A stretch of DNA of 64,000 nucleotides from Thiodiazotropha sp040506275 (GCA_040506275.1 JBEVXD010000012.1:1-64000); one strand, 5' to 3'; shown: positions 9,049 through 18,190, counted from the stretch's first letter. A program made the numbers and translations. Notes: generated by a model from the sequence alone, not told the origin.

Positions 9049-10125
9049 CTATCCTTTACAAGCAACTACCCTGTTACGACCGCTATTCTTGGCCTCATAT
9101 AGATTCTCATCGCAGCTCTTCATCCATTGCCTCCAGCTTTTCACGGTACCTAGGCCGGCTACACCAATACTCACCGTTACCTTACGGTTTGGTATTAATG
9201 AAAGGTTTTCAATATTCCTTCTTAATTTTTCTGCAATATTGGCACTATTGGCTTCATCGGTATTGTAGACTAGGATCAAAAATTCCTCGCCACCGAGTCT
9301 GAATACCTTGTCACTCCCTCGAAAGGAGTCCTTTAAGAACGCCCCCAGCTGCACGAGGACGCGATCACCCATATCATGGCCTAGTTCATCATTAATCTCC
9401 TTGAAATGATCAATGTCCATGATGATTAGTGTGAATGCAGTATCTGTTCGATGAGCTTGATGTATTGCCTGTTCCAAAGAGTCTTGAAGCAGTGTTCTGT
9501 TGTAGAGACCGGTTAGCTTGTCTGTAATCGCCTGTGTGTGCAGTTCGCTATATTGTCTGGTTATGACACGAAGAAAAATAGCCGAATATGCACAGACCAA
9601 AAAGAATGTTACGGAGAATCTAATGGCTACGTCTAGCTCAAAAAGGTGCCACGCCAGTGGTAAATTGACCAAAGCAAATAAAATATTTGATATCCATGCC
9701 TGACGCTCTGACATCATAAAGTAGTATAACAATACTGTTGAATAGCACCAATACGAGCCGCTTATTCCAAGTTTATTCGTTAGATAAGCTACAAACAAAG
9801 TCGTAAAAGGGGTCAGCCAGATGAACGTATAGACCGTTTTATATGTTTTCCTATAACAACTCCAGGCAACTACATAAAGACTCAATGAGGTAATCACGGC
9901 ACCTATACCAATTCCCCCATGTTGATGAGTCAGGTGATAAATAGCAAAAGGCAAAACCAGGGTTCCGGCGGTGACAGAAAGCCAGAATGTAGATTTAAGA
10001 TGAAAATCTGTTTCGTGCTGCGAGTTAAAGCCATCCATGTATATGGGAAACCTATGATTATTTAAACGTTTAAACAATAATAACATTTTTTTGTAAAGAG
10101 ACCTGAATCCATCATGCGCCAACAT
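9049..10125 (-). CDS. Membrane diguanylate cyclase (GGDEF)
   Basis: A 358-residue protein that should make cyclic di-GMP from two GTP. The N-terminal half (about 45-195) has roughly six hydrophobic segments forming a membrane sensor. The GGDEF domain follows from about residue 200: TDKLTGLYNR, then MDIDHFKEINDELGHDMGD with metal and nucleotide ligands, then the active site RLGGEEF. An RGSD motif five residues before GGEEF fits the RxxD inhibitory site, so product feedback is likely. No EAL domain is present. It stands alone between the CHAT gene (convergent) and a secreted protein gene. The sensed signal is unknown. Confidence 0.93.
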   Translation of the reverse strand: MLAHDGFRSLYKKMLLLFKRLNNHRFPIYMDGFNSQHETDFHLKSTFWLSVTAGTLVLPFAIYHLTHQHGGIGIGAVITSLSLYVVAWSCYRKTYKTVYTFIWLTPFTTLFVAYLTNKLGISGSYWCYSTVLLYYFMMSERQAWISNILFALVNLPLAWHLFELDVAIRFSVTFFLVCAYSAIFLRVITRQYSELHTQAITDKLTGLYNRTLLQDSLEQAIHQAHRTDTAFTLIIMDIDHFKEINDELGHDMGDRVLVQLGAFLKDSFRGSDKVFRLGGEEFLILVYNTDEANSANIAEKLRRNIENLSLIPNRKVTVSIGVAGLGTVKSWRQWMKSCDENLYEAKNSGRNRVVACKG

Positions 10126-10507
10126 AGTTTTCTGATAACAACTTCGAGAAATTTCATATAAAGAGACGCAAAGAGCTGTTTCTTGATGATATGGCCTCGC
10201 ACCTGGTAGACATAATTGTTATTTCCCTGGGGACGGGAATATATGAAGGTCGTTCTGGTATAGGTACCGTATAGCAATGAGGTAACGGATATCGTTCCAT
10301 TTGGTGGTAATTGGAGCACGACGACCTGGATTCTCGAGAAGCTGGAAGACCTTGAGGACGCCGATCACAACAGGGGTGTATTAATGAGTATCGTGCTTGA
10401 TGCAGCTCAAGCGGTCACATAATTTTCACTATTTATGAAATATAGTGATATTGCTATTTATTCAGCAATCGCTGGACAATATCGTCCAGCGATTTACTCG
10501 CCTAAAC
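10126..10507. other. Intergenic region with a perfect hairpin at 10467-10494
   Basis: No gene is supported. An 11-base perfect stem (AATCGCTGGAC pairing with GTCCAGCGATT, loop of six) lies 14 bases beyond the stop of the leftward gene at 10508. It is placed like a terminator for that gene but lacks a clear T-run. Confidence 0.45.
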
Positions 10508-11167
10508 TCACTGTTTTAATCCCGGTTTTTCACCACGATTCTCTTCATCTTCATCTTCATCTTCATCTTCGTCTTTGTCTTTGTCATCACGTTCATGATT
10601 GTGTTTACAATCCCGTTTACATGAACGTTTGCATCGGAGTGGTTTCAAGTGAATCTCATTGCCTAAATCGAATGCATATTCCGGTGAAATATTAAGGCGT
10701 GTTATAACCAGTTCTTCAGGCAGCTCATAGTCGGGACTGACACCCATCCAAGCTGACCAATCATAAGGGTTGCCACTGCCATCAAAAAACAGCATCAGAC
10801 TATGCATTTCCAGTACTTCAAGCTCTTCTGTATAGAAATTCTGCTCTGTGGGTGTTTGATCCAGCCAAATGTTCAATCTGCCATTGCTGCCTGCAAAAAT
10901 ACCTATCCCTTCTACTTCTACAAGATAGGTATAAATACCAAAATGACCAAAACTGTCGTGGTAATGAAATCCTGGAGGAGGAGTACCACCGTTCTTGTTG
11001 AAAATATCCTCGAATGTCATGGTGACCGATATGTTTCTCTCGATACCGTCAAAACCTACTACGCTGTTTGATCCAACGTAGACTACAGGGTCAGCAGAAG
11101 ATATCGCAGGGAAAATCAAAAAGGTACTAAGTGCGATCCAAAAAAAATAGCTATGTAACTTTTTCAT
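10508..11167 (-). CDS. Secreted protein with hyper-acidic repeat tail
   Basis: 219 residues. The N-terminus (MKKL, a hydrophobic stretch, then AISSADP) is a typical Sec signal peptide. The mature part contains aromatic-rich beta segments (HYHDSFGHFGIYTYLVEVEG, LMLFFDGSGNPYDWSAW) and is unlike any family I recognise, though it resembles short exported beta-sandwich proteins. The C-terminus switches abruptly to a Cys/Lys/Arg-rich patch (RCKRSCKRDCKH) and then a run of alternating Asp/Glu/Lys. The start at 11167 is preferred over upstream ATGs because AAGGA lies eight bases before it. The acidic tail is encoded by a hexanucleotide repeat (10543-10589) and may vary in length between strains. Possible roles are cation binding or adhesion; the function is unknown. 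Confidence 0.65.
   Translation of the reverse strand: MKKLHSYFFWIALSTFLIFPAISSADPVVYVGSNSVVGFDGIERNISVTMTFEDIFNKNGGTPPPGFHYHDSFGHFGIYTYLVEVEGIGIFAGSNGRLNIWLDQTPTEQNFYTEELEVLEMHSLMLFFDGSGNPYDWSAWMGVSPDYELPEELVITRLNISPEYAFDLGNEIHLKPLRCKRSCKRDCKHNHERDDKDKDEDEDEDEDEENRGEKPGLKQ
10543..10589. repeat. In-frame hexanucleotide microsatellite (CTTCAT; GAAGAT-type on the coding strand)
   Basis: About four perfect CTTCAT units grade into CTTCGT and TTTGTC variants. On the minus coding strand they give GAT/GAA/GAC/AAA codons, hence the Asp-Glu/Lys-Asp tail of the secreted protein. Being six bases long, unit gain or loss keeps the frame. Confidence 0.85.
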
Positions 11168-11344
11168 ATGCATGTTCCTTGATAAAGAATGATCCATCCG
11201 TTCTAACGTGGTAATTCATGAAATATTGTTAAACAACACTGAAGCCCTATACCACGTTGGTGCGTGTATACTGCTTGCATTTTTTATTCTATAAAAATAA
11301 GGCTAAAGATTGTGTAACTATTTATTGTGTTAATAGTGAAATAA

Positions 11345-12484
11345 TTACTTGTCTGGCGCTGTATTAAATAGCTTCGAAATGAAGATGTAGCTCAGCCATC
11401 CGATCAACAGGCCGGCAGCAACATTTAGAACTACACATCCAATGCCAGTAATTCCAATGATGCTCAGTTCCAAAGGGGAGCATTTTCTCAAAGTCTTACT
11501 CCATGCAAGCTCAAAACCAGCATAAAGTAAAAGTGCACCAACAGCTGAAAGAGGGATGAGCAACAACAGTTTCAGTGCATCCTCACCGACTAGGATTCCC
11601 ATGCTGAGCATGCAGATGCCAAACAGGGTCGGAGCAAGCCAGCTACGAGCGCCGAATCGGTGTTGAACTACCAATCCTCCAGCACCATGACACATGGGAA
11701 AAGCGCCGAATGGGGCGAGTAGCATATTCAGGAAGCCGGTAGTAAGACCAAGTCTGACTGGGGTGATGCGTTGTTTCTCTTCAGGGAAGTAGTGAGCGGC
11801 GATAGCAGAGGTGGCGATGATGGCATTGGTTAAGGTTAAACTTAATTGAGGCAATAGGGTTGTTTGTGCCGATGACCATAGTTCCTGCCAACCAAACATG
11901 ATCCATTGCGGCATATGCAGGCCTAAGGTGATCTCTGGAAGTGAGTTCTGCTGACTTAATGTCCAAGCGCAGGCGCAGGCGACAACCAGTATTGCGGCGA
12001 ATGGGTTTAGCGGTGTTGCCAGAAGTAAAAAAAGTGCAACAGTGGTTATTATGCCTACAGTTGGTTGGTCAGTAATCAGACCTATCCCTGCCCAAGCAAG
12101 CATTAGACCTACACCCAGTTGAATACCAGAAAGAACCGGAGCTGGGATTTTGCGGGCAAGTAAGTCGAGTGCCCCGGAGAGGGAGAGTAAGATGACGGTT
12201 ATCCCCAATAGAAAACCCGTTGCAGCGATGGTCTGTGGATCAAGGCTTTGGGTAATAACGACCGCTGCGACCACTTTCATTGGTTGTACTGGTATCGGGC
12301 GCCGATAGACTGCAGCTACCACCAAGGCAAAAATGCCAAAACCGATAAATAGTCCAGATGGGTCGACCTTTTTTAAGGCAAGCACAGCTATAACAATGGG
12401 GAGGAAGGTGCCAAGATCGGCAAATGCACCTGACAGATCACCGCTGTAACGATATTGTTGGGTATGGTTGTTATTATGAAGCAC
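11345..12484 (-). CDS. Putative sulfate/molybdate permease (MOT1-type)
   Basis: A 379-residue polytopic membrane protein with about ten hydrophobic helices. Its N-terminus reads GDLSGAFADLGTFLPIVIA, followed by RRPIPVQPMKVVAAVVI. Both motifs are hallmarks of the MOT1/SulP-related molybdate transporters of plants and bacteria. A second conserved stretch, FGAFPMCHGAGGLVVQHRFGAR, matches the repeated half of that family. It would import molybdate (or sulfate) across the inner membrane. It stands alone, without mod genes beside it. The MITE-like element at 12532 sits just upstream of its start, so it may influence or have replaced the promoter. Confidence 0.8.
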   Translation of the reverse strand: MLHNNNHTQQYRYSGDLSGAFADLGTFLPIVIAVLALKKVDPSGLFIGFGIFALVVAAVYRRPIPVQPMKVVAAVVITQSLDPQTIAATGFLLGITVILLSLSGALDLLARKIPAPVLSGIQLGVGLMLAWAGIGLITDQPTVGIITTVALFLLLATPLNPFAAILVVACACAWTLSQQNSLPEITLGLHMPQWIMFGWQELWSSAQTTLLPQLSLTLTNAIIATSAIAAHYFPEEKQRITPVRLGLTTGFLNMLLAPFGAFPMCHGAGGLVVQHRFGARSWLAPTLFGICMLSMGILVGEDALKLLLLIPLSAVGALLLYAGFELAWSKTLRKCSPLELSIIGITGIGCVVLNVAAGLLIGWLSYIFISKLFNTAPDK

Positions 12485-12531
12485 GCTATCTATTGTAGGC
12501 CAGATTCCAGGGTAAAGTATCGCCAGTCTCT

Positions 12532-12802
12532 CTAGGGCCTGTTAACACTAAATGAATCGACCCTGTTGCCCCTGAAAAAGTGCCAATCAAGGCGCGAGGA
12601 GAGAGGTTTGGTCACTCCAAATGAACGACGAGCAACGCCGAATGGCGCTTTTTCAGGGGCAACCCGAAGGGCTGAGGCTATTTTTTCGCCCAGCGGCGTT
12701 CTCATTCGCTCATGTAGAGTGACTACACCTTGCTCATTCTGTCTTGCTGGACGAAAAAATAGTCTCAGCAGGGTCGATTCATTTCGTGTTAACAGGCCCT
12801 AG
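12532..12802. mobile_element. MITE-like three-stem element, family A (271 bp)
   Basis: Terminal inverted repeats of about 37 bases with two mismatches (12532-12568 and 12766-12802) begin and end with CTAG (CTAGGGCCTGTTAACAC). Two further inner stems lie side by side: 12565-12584 with 12644-12663 (19/20 paired; core CCCCTGAAAAAG) and 12671-12694 with 12746-12769 (22/24; core CTATTTTTTCG). The single strand would fold as a cloverleaf. There is no transposase inside. The terminal CTAG may be, or include, the target duplication. Confidence 0.8.
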
Positions 12803-12994
12803 GGTAAATCATCTCCAGAATATAGCTGTCAGGCTGTTGAAACGGTTAGAAAATCTGGATATGGGCTTGGGATTGTAAAGTTACTGTAATAGTATCACTG
12901 CACAATTAGCTGATGAGATATTGGATTTCAGAACATCTTGACAGTTTCGGGTTGTTCAGAATCCAAAAGCAAACATACATTATTGGGGGCTATT

Positions 12995-13996
12995 TTGAAG
13001 GCACGTATTGGTATCAATGGCTTTGGTCGCATGGGTCGGTTGGCCTTGAGAGTGGGGTGGGGTGAGACGGATCTGGAGTTCTGTCAAATCAATGAAATTG
13101 CTGGTAGTGCTACATGTTCAGCCCATCTGTTGCAGTTTGATTCAGTTCATGGTGTTTGGGATCACACCTGCCAAGGGGTGGAAGAGGGTGTGGATATCGA
13201 TAGTTCAACGCTGAGCTACACATCCAACAAGCGTATTGAGGAGACGGACTGGTCAGGTTGTGATGTCGTCATTGAAGCAACCGGTAAACACCACAAGAAG
13301 CCCGACAGCCTTCAAGCCTACTTCGATCAAGGTGTAAAGAAAGTCATTGTTGCGGCCCCCACTGAAGGTGCATTAAATGTCGTATACGGGATCAACGATG
13401 ATCTTTATGATCCAGCCAAGCACCATTTGATTACCGCGGCCTCCTGTACGACCAACTGTCTTGCACCTCTGGTAAAAGTACTGCACGAGAAGATCGGCAT
13501 TGTGCACGGTTGTATGACTACTATTCATGACATCACCAATACCCAAACCATAGTGGACAAAGGCCACAAGGACCTAAGACGAGCCCGTGCCTGTGGTCAG
13601 TCACTGATTCCCACAACAACAGGTTCCGCAAAGGCGATCACCAAGATCTTTCCAGAGTTGGCGGGTAGGTTGGATGGTCATGCGGTGCGTGTGCCATTGT
13701 TGAATGGTTCACTGACTGATTTTGTGTTTGAAGCGCCAAGACCTGTTACTGCAGAAGAGGTGAATGGGTATTTCCGTGAAGCTTCCGAAGGGGAGTTGAA
13801 AGGCATATTGGGATATGAGGAGCGTCCTCTTGTTTCTGTTGACTATGTGAATGATCCGCGCTCATCGATTGTGGATGCACTGTCCACGCTGGTGATCGAT
13901 GAACGACAAGTGAAGATCTATGCCTGGTATGACAATGAGTGGGGATATGTGAACCGGTTGATAGATATCGTCAAAAAAGTTACGGCGGCACTATAA
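12995..13996 (+). CDS. ArsJ-partner glyceraldehyde-3-phosphate dehydrogenase
   Basis: A GAPDH of about 333 residues. The N-terminal Rossmann motif is ARIGINGFGRMGR, the catalytic cysteine is in AASCTTNCLAPL, and WYDNEWGY closes the C-terminus. Its immediate downstream neighbour is arsJ. In that known pairing the dehydrogenase forms 1-arseno-3-phosphoglycerate from arsenate and glyceraldehyde 3-phosphate, and ArsJ exports it. The frame is open from an ATG at 12938, but homologues begin just before RIGINGFG. TTG at 12995, five bases after GGGGG, fits better, so the start is uncertain. It has several non-canonical substitutions typical of the arsenic branch rather than of glycolytic GapA. No arsR or other ars gene is adjacent. 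Confidence 0.88.
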   Translation: MKARIGINGFGRMGRLALRVGWGETDLEFCQINEIAGSATCSAHLLQFDSVHGVWDHTCQGVEEGVDIDSSTLSYTSNKRIEETDWSGCDVVIEATGKHHKKPDSLQAYFDQGVKKVIVAAPTEGALNVVYGINDDLYDPAKHHLITAASCTTNCLAPLVKVLHEKIGIVHGCMTTIHDITNTQTIVDKGHKDLRRARACGQSLIPTTTGSAKAITKIFPELAGRLDGHAVRVPLLNGSLTDFVFEAPRPVTAEEVNGYFREASEGELKGILGYEERPLVSVDYVNDPRSSIVDALSTLVIDERQVKIYAWYDNEWGYVNRLIDIVKKVTAAL

Positions 13997-13998
13997 AC

Positions 13999-15225
13999 AT
14001 GGAGCAGGGGCTGCGTAACTACCTATTGGTAACGGGAGGCTATTGGGCCTTTACCATCACCGATGGTGCGATCCGAATGCTGGTCGTACTCTACTTCCAT
14101 CTTCTCGGCTATTCTCCGTTTGAAGTAGCAATGCTATTTCTGTTTTACGAATTTTTCGGCATTGTCACCAACTTGGTTGGTGGTTGGTTAGGTGCACGTA
14201 TAGGTCTTAATCTCACCATGCACATTGGTATGGGAATGCAGGTGATCGCACTTCTGGCACTTACGGTTCCCGATGCCTGGCTGTCAGTATTTTATGTGAT
14301 GATAGCGCAGGCTCTGTCGGGTATTGCAAAAGACCTGAACAAGATGTCAGCCAAGGCATCTGTCAAGACCATGGTGCGGGATGGTGGTGAATCAAAGTTA
14401 TTTAAATGGGTTGCGATACTCACAGGCTCTAAGAATGCCCTCAAGGGAGGCGGCTATTTCATCGGAGCAGCACTGCTTGAACTGATTGGGTTTCGAGGTG
14501 CGCTGGCGGTATTAGCAGGGTTATTGTTACTGGTCCTGATTGTGACCGCTGTGCTACTGCCCTCGGGGCTGGGTAAGATGAAAAGCAAGCCCAAGTTTTC
14601 CCAAGTTTTCTCTAGGGTGCCTGCAATAAATTGGTTGTCGGCAGCGCGCTTTTTTCTGTTTGGATCCAGAGACGTTTGGTTTGTGGTGGGATTACCGGTC
14701 TTCCTGTATGAGGTATTAGGCTGGAGCTTCACACAGGTTGGTGGATTTCTTGCACTATGGATCATTGGTTATGGTCTGGTTCAGGCGAGTGTACCGAAAT
14801 TGCTTGGGCGTACCCACCATGGAAAGGGGCCGGGTGGGGGAACAGCTCGTTTCTGGGTCTTTATGCTGGTACTGTTTCCTGCAGGCATCGCCCTTACATT
14901 ACATTTGGGTTGGCCAGCTGAGCAGGTGTTGATAATCGGCCTGATTCTGTTCGGAGTAATATTCGCTATCAATTCGGCAGTCCACTCCTACCTTGTTCTG
15001 GCCTATTCAGATCATGACAAGGTCTCCATGAATGTTGGTTTCTACTACATGGCAAATGCGGGGGGGCGACTGATTGGTACGGTGCTTTCCGGTTTAATCT
15101 ACCAGACACAGGGATTGGAAGGGTGTCTCTGGTGGTCGGCGGGTTTAGTATTAATGGCTGCAGTGCTCTCCTTTGGTCTGCCTGAGGTTAAGTCTGAAGA
15201 GGCAAATTCTGCTGTTACGGGTTAA
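13999..15225 (+). CDS. arsJ: Organoarsenical efflux MFS transporter ArsJ
   Basis: A 408-residue major-facilitator protein with about eleven to twelve hydrophobic helices. Conserved ArsJ features include NYLLVTGGYWAFTITDGAIR at the N-terminus, EFFGIVTNLVGGWLGAR, GIAKDLNKMSAKASVK and FFLFGSRDVWFVVGLP. It exports 1-arseno-3-phosphoglycerate made by the GAPDH encoded two bases upstream, giving arsenate resistance. The frame extends upstream into the dehydrogenase gene, but ATG at 13999 follows that gene's stop (13994-13996) directly and gives the family-typical N-terminus. It is translationally coupled to its partner. Confidence 0.93.
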   Translation: MEQGLRNYLLVTGGYWAFTITDGAIRMLVVLYFHLLGYSPFEVAMLFLFYEFFGIVTNLVGGWLGARIGLNLTMHIGMGMQVIALLALTVPDAWLSVFYVMIAQALSGIAKDLNKMSAKASVKTMVRDGGESKLFKWVAILTGSKNALKGGGYFIGAALLELIGFRGALAVLAGLLLLVLIVTAVLLPSGLGKMKSKPKFSQVFSRVPAINWLSAARFFLFGSRDVWFVVGLPVFLYEVLGWSFTQVGGFLALWIIGYGLVQASVPKLLGRTHHGKGPGGGTARFWVFMLVLFPAGIALTLHLGWPAEQVLIIGLILFGVIFAINSAVHSYLVLAYSDHDKVSMNVGFYYMANAGGRLIGTVLSGLIYQTQGLEGCLWWSAGLVLMAAVLSFGLPEVKSEEANSAVTG

Positions 15226-15268
15226 TAGTCATCGGGTGCCTCAAACGGATCAGTAAAGTTACTCTATG

Positions 15269-15691
15269 CTATGTTTGGATCAATTGAATTAACAGACGAA
15301 TCCAAATAGAAAATATCAACATATAACTGAGTATGAAAGCATTCTTACGATGGAGAATGTTATTAGAGCCAAGATGTATCCAGGCATGTGCGATACGAGA
15401 AACGACATAGAGCCAAGCTAACCCAAGGTAGATTGCATCCACTTTTCCCAGAATAAGAATAACCACCAACGATAAGTAGTAGAGGGGAGGGGTCTCCAAT
15501 AGGTTATGGAAATGGTGACTGATCTTCAGCAGGTATTCGGGAGGCTTACCCCCGCGATTGAATTTGAAATATGCAATAGAAAGGGATCCCTCCCGAACTG
15601 CCTTATAGCGCGCAGTGAGGGTGGCGATTCCCATACCGCCTGTAATCAGTACAAGAGAAATTAATGGGAAAAGAATAAGTGATTGGTTCAT
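15269..15691 (-). CDS. MAPEG-family membrane protein
   Basis: 140 residues with four hydrophobic helices. The motif FHNLLETPPLYYLSLV after the first loop is the signature of MAPEG proteins (membrane-associated eicosanoid/glutathione metabolism), followed by YVVSRIAHAWIHLGSN. Bacterial members are inner-membrane proteins of unclear substrate, some with glutathione-dependent activity. It is convergent with arsJ and divergent from the TetR gene at 15888, which could regulate it from the shared 196-base gap. Confidence 0.85.
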   Translation of the reverse strand: MNQSLILFPLISLVLITGGMGIATLTARYKAVREGSLSIAYFKFNRGGKPPEYLLKISHHFHNLLETPPLYYLSLVVILILGKVDAIYLGLAWLYVVSRIAHAWIHLGSNNILHRKNAFILSYMLIFSIWIRLLIQLIQT

Positions 15692-15887
15692 AGCTATTAT
15701 TCCACGAAATACAGAGTTAACTGGGCAGCAAAGAGTGAATGCCTGATGTTTGTAATAGGTGGAGATGGTATCGGGTAGCTAAATATGATCAAGATAATAT
15801 TATCCCGATATGTTAGTTTTCAGACTTCAGCAGCCTCTAAACAGTTTTCGAATTGATCTGAGGTCTCTTTATAGGTTATTAAGATCA

Positions 15888-16463
15888 ATGCCCTATTCAG
15901 CAAAGCATAAACAGCAGAGTCGAAAGCGTATCCTTGAGAGTGCCGCCCGTTGTTTTCTGCACCAAGGTTATGATCAGACCGGTATCAATGAAATTATGCG
16001 TGATGCCGGCATGACGCATGGCGCATTTTATGCGCACTTCAGCTGCAAGAGTGAACTCTATGACAAGGCGATGACTTATGCGGCTAAAAATGGGCGGTTT
16101 ACTGCACATCTAGTGAAAGATAAGCGTGGAAAAGAGTGGTTTCAGGAGGTACTGGAGGGTTATCTGGACATAAATCATCTGGACGGAGAAAAGATGCCCT
16201 GTCCACTGGCCTTCCTGGCTACAGATATAGCTACCAGAGAGCCGGAGGTTCGAGACACCTATACCCGGCTCTACAAAAAGATGAATCGTATCCTCGGACA
16301 CTATACTGATCATAAAGGCAAGCAGAGTGAAGAGCTGTATGCACTAACTGCAATGATGATCGGAGGTGTAGCGCTCAGTCGTGCGGTTAATGATCCGAAA
16401 TTGGTTGAGCGACTGCTGAAAAGCTGTCGTGATGCAGCGACAAGACTATTGAATAATGAGTAA
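15888..16463 (+). CDS. TetR-family transcriptional regulator
   Basis: 191 residues. An N-terminal TetR helix-turn-helix is clear: RILESAARCFLHQGYDQTG, then INEIMRDAGMTHGAFYAHF, and KSELYDKAM. The C-terminal ligand domain (PCPLAFLATDIATREPEVR) resembles the group that regulates reductases and efflux genes. The open frame starts at 15810, but the extra N-terminal residues are atypical and ATG at 15888 gives a normal TetR beginning. The stop overlaps the next gene by eight bases. It is divergent from the MAPEG gene, its most likely target together with itself. The ligand is unknown. Confidence 0.85.
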   Translation: MPYSAKHKQQSRKRILESAARCFLHQGYDQTGINEIMRDAGMTHGAFYAHFSCKSELYDKAMTYAAKNGRFTAHLVKDKRGKEWFQEVLEGYLDINHLDGEKMPCPLAFLATDIATREPEVRDTYTRLYKKMNRILGHYTDHKGKQSEELYALTAMMIGGVALSRAVNDPKLVERLLKSCRDAATRLLNNE

Positions 16464-17004
16464 TCCTGATGCTTCACTACAATACCGGATGAAAGATGGT
16501 ACAGGTTATCAGGTTCAATTGTGCATCGAGCCTGATACCAAACATACAATTTCCTTCCTTAAAGATCAGATTTCAATTGGATTTAAAAGTCTCTCCAACC
16601 ATTCACGTATGACACGATTTGCCTCTCCAATTAATAGATTATCTGATAGGCAGTTAGATTATTTGACTAACTTGGATGGGAAAAATCGTGTTGCCTGGTG
16701 TGCATTTATAGATACGGAGGGAGAAGAGAAAGGGCTTGGGCTGGGGCGCTATATGAAACTACCAGATCACGAGAACATAGCGGAGTTTGCCATAACTGTC
16801 GTGGATGGGTATCAAGGTCAAGGTGTTGGTTTTCAGCTACTGACAAAGCTCATAGCGTCGGCTAAAGAAAATAGTTTTCATAAACTGCGGGGATATGTGA
16901 TGAAGGATAACAAGCCGATGCTTGCTTTATGCAAGCGTTTTGATTCTAAAAAGCAGTGCGTGGATGGGCCCTTTGTAATACTTGATATCTTGGTGAATGA
17001 TTAG
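16456..17004 (+). CDS. GNAT-family N-acetyltransferase
   Basis: 182 residues. The acetyl-CoA binding segment is visible as EFAITVVDGYQGQGVGFQLL, the motif A form Q/RxxGxG/A, followed by ENSFHKLRGYVMKDNKPML. The N-terminal RMTRFASPINRLSDRQLDYL resembles the GNAT domains of acetyltransferases attached to Pat-like proteins. It overlaps the upstream TetR gene by eight bases, so the two form one operon. The substrate, protein lysine or small molecule, cannot be told. Confidence 0.8.
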   Translation: MSNPDASLQYRMKDGTGYQVQLCIEPDTKHTISFLKDQISIGFKSLSNHSRMTRFASPINRLSDRQLDYLTNLDGKNRVAWCAFIDTEGEEKGLGLGRYMKLPDHENIAEFAITVVDGYQGQGVGFQLLTKLIASAKENSFHKLRGYVMKDNKPMLALCKRFDSKKQCVDGPFVILDILVND

Positions 17005-17030
17005 CTTTATATGGAAATTAACTGCTTTTC

Positions 17031-17150
17031 CTCTTACTCCCTATCCCTCAGGGAGAGGGCTGGGGTGAGGGAATTAGAAAAGCTAATGCTTTGTTTATTC
17101 TAACCCCCCATCCTCTCCTTCTCCCAGAGGGAGAGGATGAGGGGAGTAAG
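17031..17150. repeat. REP/BIME-like inverted pair (CCCTCAGGGAGAGGG family)
   Basis: Two facing copies of a CCTCTCCC-rich palindromic unit: TCCCTCAGGGAGAGGGCTGGGG near 17044-17066, and the opposite-strand version near 17104-17140 (CCATCCTCTCCTTCTCCCAGAGGG). They can form a long stem between convergent genes, where such units usually lie. Relatives occur at 25261-25375 and 60362-60403. Confidence 0.7.
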
Positions 17151-17191
17151 CAGGAGAGTGGTAGTGGTGAGTTGCTATAGCAGTAAACCTG

Positions 17192-18178
17192 CTATCTATT
17201 AACGTCAACGATTCGCCGTCCTCTTATTTTTCTGGCAAGCAGATCATTTGCTGTATCGATAGCCTCTGACAGGCCGATCTCAACAGCTATATTGCTAAGT
17301 TTCGACAGGTCAAGATCATGTTCAAGCCGATTCCATGCTTCCTGTCTAACTGCTTTCGGGCACATGACACTATCAATGCCAATTAGTGAGATGCCGCGTA
17401 AAATAAATGGCGCAACGGATGCTGGAAATTCCATTCCTCCTGCTAGACCGCATGCCGTTACCACACCGCCATATTGGGTGGAGGCACATGCATTGGCAAG
17501 TACGTGGGATCCCACCACATCAACAACACCTGCCCAGCGTTCTTTAGCCAGTGGTCTACCTGGTTCTGAAAGCTCTTCACTTGGGATGATTTCAGATGCA
17601 CCTAAATCCTTCAGGAATCCTGCTTCTTGTTCATGCTTTCCACTTAAGGCAACCACCTTGTAGCCAAGTTTTGAGAGCACAGCAATAGCAACACTGCCAA
17701 CACCGCCTGAGGCGCCTGTCACGAGGATCTCTCCTTTGTCAGGTGTGACACCGTTACGCTCAAGCGCAAGGATACATAACATTGCTGTATAACCCGCTGT
17801 GCCTATTGCCATAGCCTGTTTAGGCTCTAATGAGGAAGGGAGGTGAACCAGCCAGTCACCATTCAGTTTAGCCTTTTGGGCGAGTCCCCCCCAATGAACT
17901 TCACCAACACCCCAACCGTTTAATACGACTAGATCACCACTACTGTAATCGTCATGAGATGATTGGGTGACGCTGCCAACAAGATCTATGCCGGGAACCA
18001 TCGGAAAACGCCGTACAACAGGCGAGGCACCGGTAATTGCTAATGCGTCTTTGTAGTTGATAGACGAGTATTGAACATCAACAGTAACGTTACCATCTGG
18101 TAGAGCGGATTCATCAATGTCTTTAATCTCGACACTGTATTTATCGCTTTGTTTGTCAATCAAGATGCCTTTAAACAT
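17192..18178 (-). CDS. acuI: Acryloyl-CoA reductase-like zinc-independent MDR oxidoreductase (AcuI/YhdH)
   Basis: A 328-residue medium-chain dehydrogenase/reductase. The N-terminus has VQYSSINYKDALAITG and PMVPGIDLVGSV. The NADPH motif is ILVTGASGGVGSVAIAVL, preceded by AIGTAGYTAMLCI. These are hallmarks of the YhdH/AcuI quinone-oxidoreductase-like group, whose members reduce acryloyl-CoA to propionyl-CoA and protect against acrylate derived from DMSP. No catalytic-zinc cysteines are evident. It lies just after a TetR gene on the same strand. An operator-like palindrome at 18191-18211 precedes its ribosome site AGGAAT, so it can be induced separately. No DMSP lyase is in the window. Confidence 0.88.
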   Translation of the reverse strand: MFKGILIDKQSDKYSVEIKDIDESALPDGNVTVDVQYSSINYKDALAITGASPVVRRFPMVPGIDLVGSVTQSSHDDYSSGDLVVLNGWGVGEVHWGGLAQKAKLNGDWLVHLPSSLEPKQAMAIGTAGYTAMLCILALERNGVTPDKGEILVTGASGGVGSVAIAVLSKLGYKVVALSGKHEQEAGFLKDLGASEIIPSEELSEPGRPLAKERWAGVVDVVGSHVLANACASTQYGGVVTACGLAGGMEFPASVAPFILRGISLIGIDSVMCPKAVRQEAWNRLEHDLDLSKLSNIAVEIGLSEAIDTANDLLARKIRGRRIVDVNR

Positions 18179-18190
18179 ATAAAATTCCTA

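Noticed and set aside
12508..12820. Long target duplication around the family A element (AGGGTAAA..CCAG on both sides)
   Set aside because: 15 of 18 bases agree, but imperfect match and short length make coincidence possible; noted only as weak support for insertion.
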